DNA from: Candidatus Zixiibacteriota bacterium
GTDB taxonomy: Bacteria > Zixibacteria > MSB-5A5 > JAABVY01
Assembly (NCBI GenBank): GCA_011056555.1
Contig: DSEQ01000035.1
Span: 103,942 to 167,941, forward strand
Reading direction: 5' to 3'
Length of the DNA: 64,000 nucleotides
Part shown: piece by piece, positions 61,693 through 64,000 of the stretch
Layout of the letters: the number at the start of each line of letters is the position of its first letter
Numbering within the stretch: position 1 is the stretch's first letter
The notes under the pieces: model-generated
Seen by the model: only the letters and a program-made list of their open reading frames with translations
What the model was told of the DNA's origin: nothing
Databases searched by the model: none
Translations under genes and position numbers: made by a program

Positions 61693-64000
61693 CTACGGCG
61701 TAAACGGACAGCAGTCGCCATTCCACCAGTTTGGACCGCCGGGGCAGCAGTCACCCGGAGGCATTCCGCCAACGAATACATAGTTGATGACCATGACAGC
61801 ATCTGAGATATTCACCGTACAATCACTGTTGGCATCGCCGCAGGCCAATGGAACCGGCGCCATACCTCCAACAAAGACATAGTTGATGATCCAGACCGCA
61901 TCGGATACATTGACTGTACCGTCGCCGTTGGCATCTCCGCATTCGCCGCTGCATTCCGTACCGCCGGTTATCACGAAGGCCAGATCAAGCGATGTGCGGC
62001 AGGCATGCATTATGTCCCCGGAAGGGATGTCGAAGTTCTGTCCCATTATATCGACCGAAACCCATTCCGGATTATAATCAGGTATGACATAATCGAACTC
62101 CATCATTCCGGGCATTACCTCGCCCTGATACACTATATAGCGGCCTATATATTCCTCTTCCGGCTCGTCTCCCGGCAATGGCGGACGCCGCGGCTGGCCG
62201 GGAGGATTGCCCTGGGTCGACCAGAGATCGGTTGACCAGTTTATCGCTAATACTATGCTGGAAGCCGGGCCGGTCGGGACAAGATCAAGGTGCATGAATA
62301 TCTCTTTGAAGCGATCATATGTGAATGGATGGTCGTAAAACCAGACATTCCACCAGCCGGTCGGATACTCATACCAGCCTTCGCCATACGCATTAACGCC
62401 GAATCCATCTATCAGAATATTGCCTTCTCCCATAATTGCGCCAAAGGCATTGATCAATGGATCGGCAGGTTCGTACATCTCTATCCAGCCTCCTCCGGGC
62501 TGCAGCCAGACCGCATCGTCGTTCCAGTGCTCGTATGACGATTTCCAGCCCCAGCGGGTAACAGAGGGATCTTCAATAACCGCCTGTATCGACAGCCAGT
62601 AAATCGTCCCCTCCTCCTGCATGAACCACTGCGGCTCTTCCAGATAAATATCATAACGGTAATAGGCCTGATGATTGTCCGGAAGGATCAGCTCCTGGCT
62701 CGGATCATACCATCCTTCCAGGGTAGGCGGATCGAATGGCGTAGCCTCGAACTCAAAGGCAACCAGCTCCCAGAGCAGCTGCCCGGGCATGCTATACGGT
62801 ACCCCCGGAGGATCGGCCGGAACATCCGACCAGATACTTATCATGAAATGAGTGATCGGCACTTCGATACCGTTCAGCCATGATCCCCAGAAATGAATAT
62901 CCTTAACAAAGCCGGTCTCGGTGCATCGCCAGTCGTCCGCCAGCTGGAACACCGTAGCTTCCACATCCCAGCCGCTTTCATCCGGGGGCTGCGGATAATG
63001 CATCTTGTGACTCGGCCACGGCTGAACGCAGATATCATCATTGCCGTCGCCGTCACTGTCACCCTTACAGGTCGTGCCGTCGCCCTTATAATCTCCGTTT
63101 AGGTTGGCGCAGCCGTCAGCAGTTTCCACCGTGCAGGTGCCGTCATCATAACAGCAGGCACCGGTCGCCATCTCGCAGGCGTCATCAGTACCATTGCCGT
63201 CATTATCACCAAGGCAGACCGAGCTGTAGGGCGATACTGTACCGCCCAGATCATCGCAGCAAAGAGGATCGGTCATCAGGCAGGACCCATCCGTCAGGCA
63301 GCATGCCACGGGTGCGGCACTGCATGATGATCCCGTTCCCTGGGGAGTTCCGCCCATCTCGTCACAGCATACTGGATCATACATGGCGCAGCTTCCATCG
63401 GGCATGCAGCAGGCCTGCACCGCAGTACATGACGATCCGGCTCCTTGAGGTTCGCCCCCGATATTGAAGCAGCATAATGGATCCAGCATCGTGCAGCTGC
63501 CATCCTGCATACAGCAGGCCTCCGCTGCTGTACACGTGGTTCCCGTGCCCTGGGGTGTGCCGCCCAGTTCGTTGGCACAGCAGAATGCGTCGGCCATGAT
63601 ACATGTCCCGTCGGACAGACAGCAGGCTTGAATGGTAGCGCACTGCGAACCGTCGCCCTGGTAACTGCCGAAATATTGATTTATACAGCTGTCCTGGGTT
63701 GTAACGATACAGGCGCTGTTATAGCTCGTACCATCATCATAACAGCATGCTCCCGTGGGCGCAGGCTCCTCGCAGGCATCATCAGTACCGTTACCATTAT
63801 TATCTCCCAGACAGACCGCGCTGAAGGGTGATAGGTAGCCGCCCAGGTCATCGCAGCACTCCGGATCAACCATAATACAGCTGCCGTCATTCAAACAACA
63901 CGCCACCGGGGTCGTGCACATCGTACCCGGTCCCTGCGGTGTTCCGCCCTGATCGATACAGCACAAAGGATCGAGATCAGCGCAGCTTCCATCCGAGAAA
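61693..64000 (-). CDS. Cys-rich repeat protein with dockerin-like tail, start outside window
   Basis: The frame is open to the right edge, so the N terminus is missing; about 768 residues are visible. The first 280 residues consist of tandem Cys-rich repeats of the type 'ACCMPDGSCAMYDPVCCDEM' followed by 'GGTPQGTGSSC', alternating with 'CLGDNDGNGTDDACE' calcium-binding-like and 'GACCYDDGTC' units. A large domain of about 320 residues follows ('KMHYPQPPDESGWDVEATVF', 'GWKSSYEHWNDDAVWLQPGG', 'GNPPGQPRRPPLPGDEPEEE'). I recognise it from secreted planctomycete and candidate-phylum proteins, function unknown. The end is a duplicated dockerin-like repeat (DANGDGTVNVSDAVWIINYV / DANSDCTVNISDAVMVINYV) and a Cys/Pro/Trp-rich tail. 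It is probably secreted. Confidence 0.87.
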   Translation of the reverse strand, partial: FSDGSCADLDPLCCIDQGGTPQGPGTMCTTPVACCLNDGSCIMVDPECCDDLGGYLSPFSAVCLGDNNGNGTDDACEEPAPTGACCYDDGTSYNSACIVTTQDSCINQYFGSYQGDGSQCATIQACCLSDGTCIMADAFCCANELGGTPQGTGTTCTAAEACCMQDGSCTMLDPLCCFNIGGEPQGAGSSCTAVQACCMPDGSCAMYDPVCCDEMGGTPQGTGSSCSAAPVACCLTDGSCLMTDPLCCDDLGGTVSPYSSVCLGDNDGNGTDDACEMATGACCYDDGTCTVETADGCANLNGDYKGDGTTCKGDSDGDGNDDICVQPWPSHKMHYPQPPDESGWDVEATVFQLADDWRCTETGFVKDIHFWGSWLNGIEVPITHFMISIWSDVPADPPGVPYSMPGQLLWELVAFEFEATPFDPPTLEGWYDPSQELILPDNHQAYYRYDIYLEEPQWFMQEEGTIYWLSIQAVIEDPSVTRWGWKSSYEHWNDDAVWLQPGGGWIEMYEPADPLINAFGAIMGEGNILIDGFGVNAYGEGWYEYPTGWWNVWFYDHPFTYDRFKEIFMHLDLVPTGPASSIVLAINWSTDLWSTQGNPPGQPRRPPLPGDEPEEEYIGRYIVYQGEVMPGMMEFDYVIPDYNPEWVSVDIMGQNFDIPSGDIMHACRTSLDLAFVITGGTECSGECGDANGDGTVNVSDAVWIINYVFVGGMAPVPLACGDANSDCTVNISDAVMVINYVFVGGMPPGDCCPGGPNWWNGDCCPFTP

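Noticed and set aside
62960..64000. Repeated DNA blocks at the right edge as a possible non-coding repeat array
   Set aside because: They are in-frame Cys-rich protein repeats with a coding pattern and an open frame.

Overview
The window (64 kb, roughly 50 % GC) reads as a chromosome segment from a Gram-negative, outer-membrane-bearing bacterium of the FCB group. My best guess is a candidate phylum such as Zixibacteria. The basis is indirect: secreted proteins ending in dockerin-like repeats of the '[I/V]INYVFVGG' type, FlgD-like/T9SS-type C-terminal sorting modules, a LapA/LapB pair, an Omp85-type barrel, a PEP-CTERM protein and many lipoprotein signals. There is no rRNA in the window and the assignment is inference.

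Layout. 0-9 kb (minus strand): the start of a C10-type secreted protease, a tRNA-Leu(CAA), a signal-peptidase-I homologue lacking both catalytic residues, a bifunctional class A PBP, an Ig-like lipoprotein, a TPR lipoprotein and tyrS. 9-16 kb: a small beta-rich exported protein, a YtxJ/BrxC-like bacilliredoxin and a 1727-residue gingipain-like C25 protease with a dockerin tail, ending in a strong terminator. 16-25.8 kb (minus): a 31-residue bS22/COX24-like ribosomal protein too short for usual ORF calling, HU, an FmdB zinc ribbon, SppA, a MltD-like transglycosylase with seven LysM repeats, then miaA-mutL-mutS. 26-36 kb (minus): a histidine-kinase remnant, a SPOR protein, lapB-lapA, a hypothetical secreted protein, two large T9SS-type surface proteins (a beta-propeller and a subtilisin) and nadK. 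36.4-38.8 kb: a CDP-glycerol-transferase-like protein, then a REP/RAYT island. 38.8-48 kb (minus): polyprenyl synthase, xseB, xseA, then an unusual cassette of a lipoprotein, a peptidoglycan-binding metzincin, a phage gpD/VgrG-like hub and a cytidylate-kinase-like protein. 48-48.8 kb: a PEP-CTERM gene behind a perfect sigma-54 promoter with two upstream TGTC-N9-GACA inverted repeats. 48.9-56.7 kb (minus): a chaperone island, clpB, dnaJ, a short J-protein, an SNase-like protein, dnaK and hsp20. 56.9-60.8 kb: a BamB-like propeller lipoprotein and a gluzincin-TolB-Omp85 fusion. 61.7-64 kb: a Cys-rich repeat protein with a dockerin, entering from the right edge.

The genes mostly serve envelope construction, surface display and proteolysis, plus DNA repair and protein quality control. 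The most interesting items are the hub/metzincin cassette at 41.2-48.0 kb without sheath or tube genes, the sigma-54-controlled PEP-CTERM locus, the protease-propeller-Omp85 fusion, the active-site-less signal peptidase homologue, and the coexistence of three C-terminal surface-sorting signals in one 64 kb stretch.
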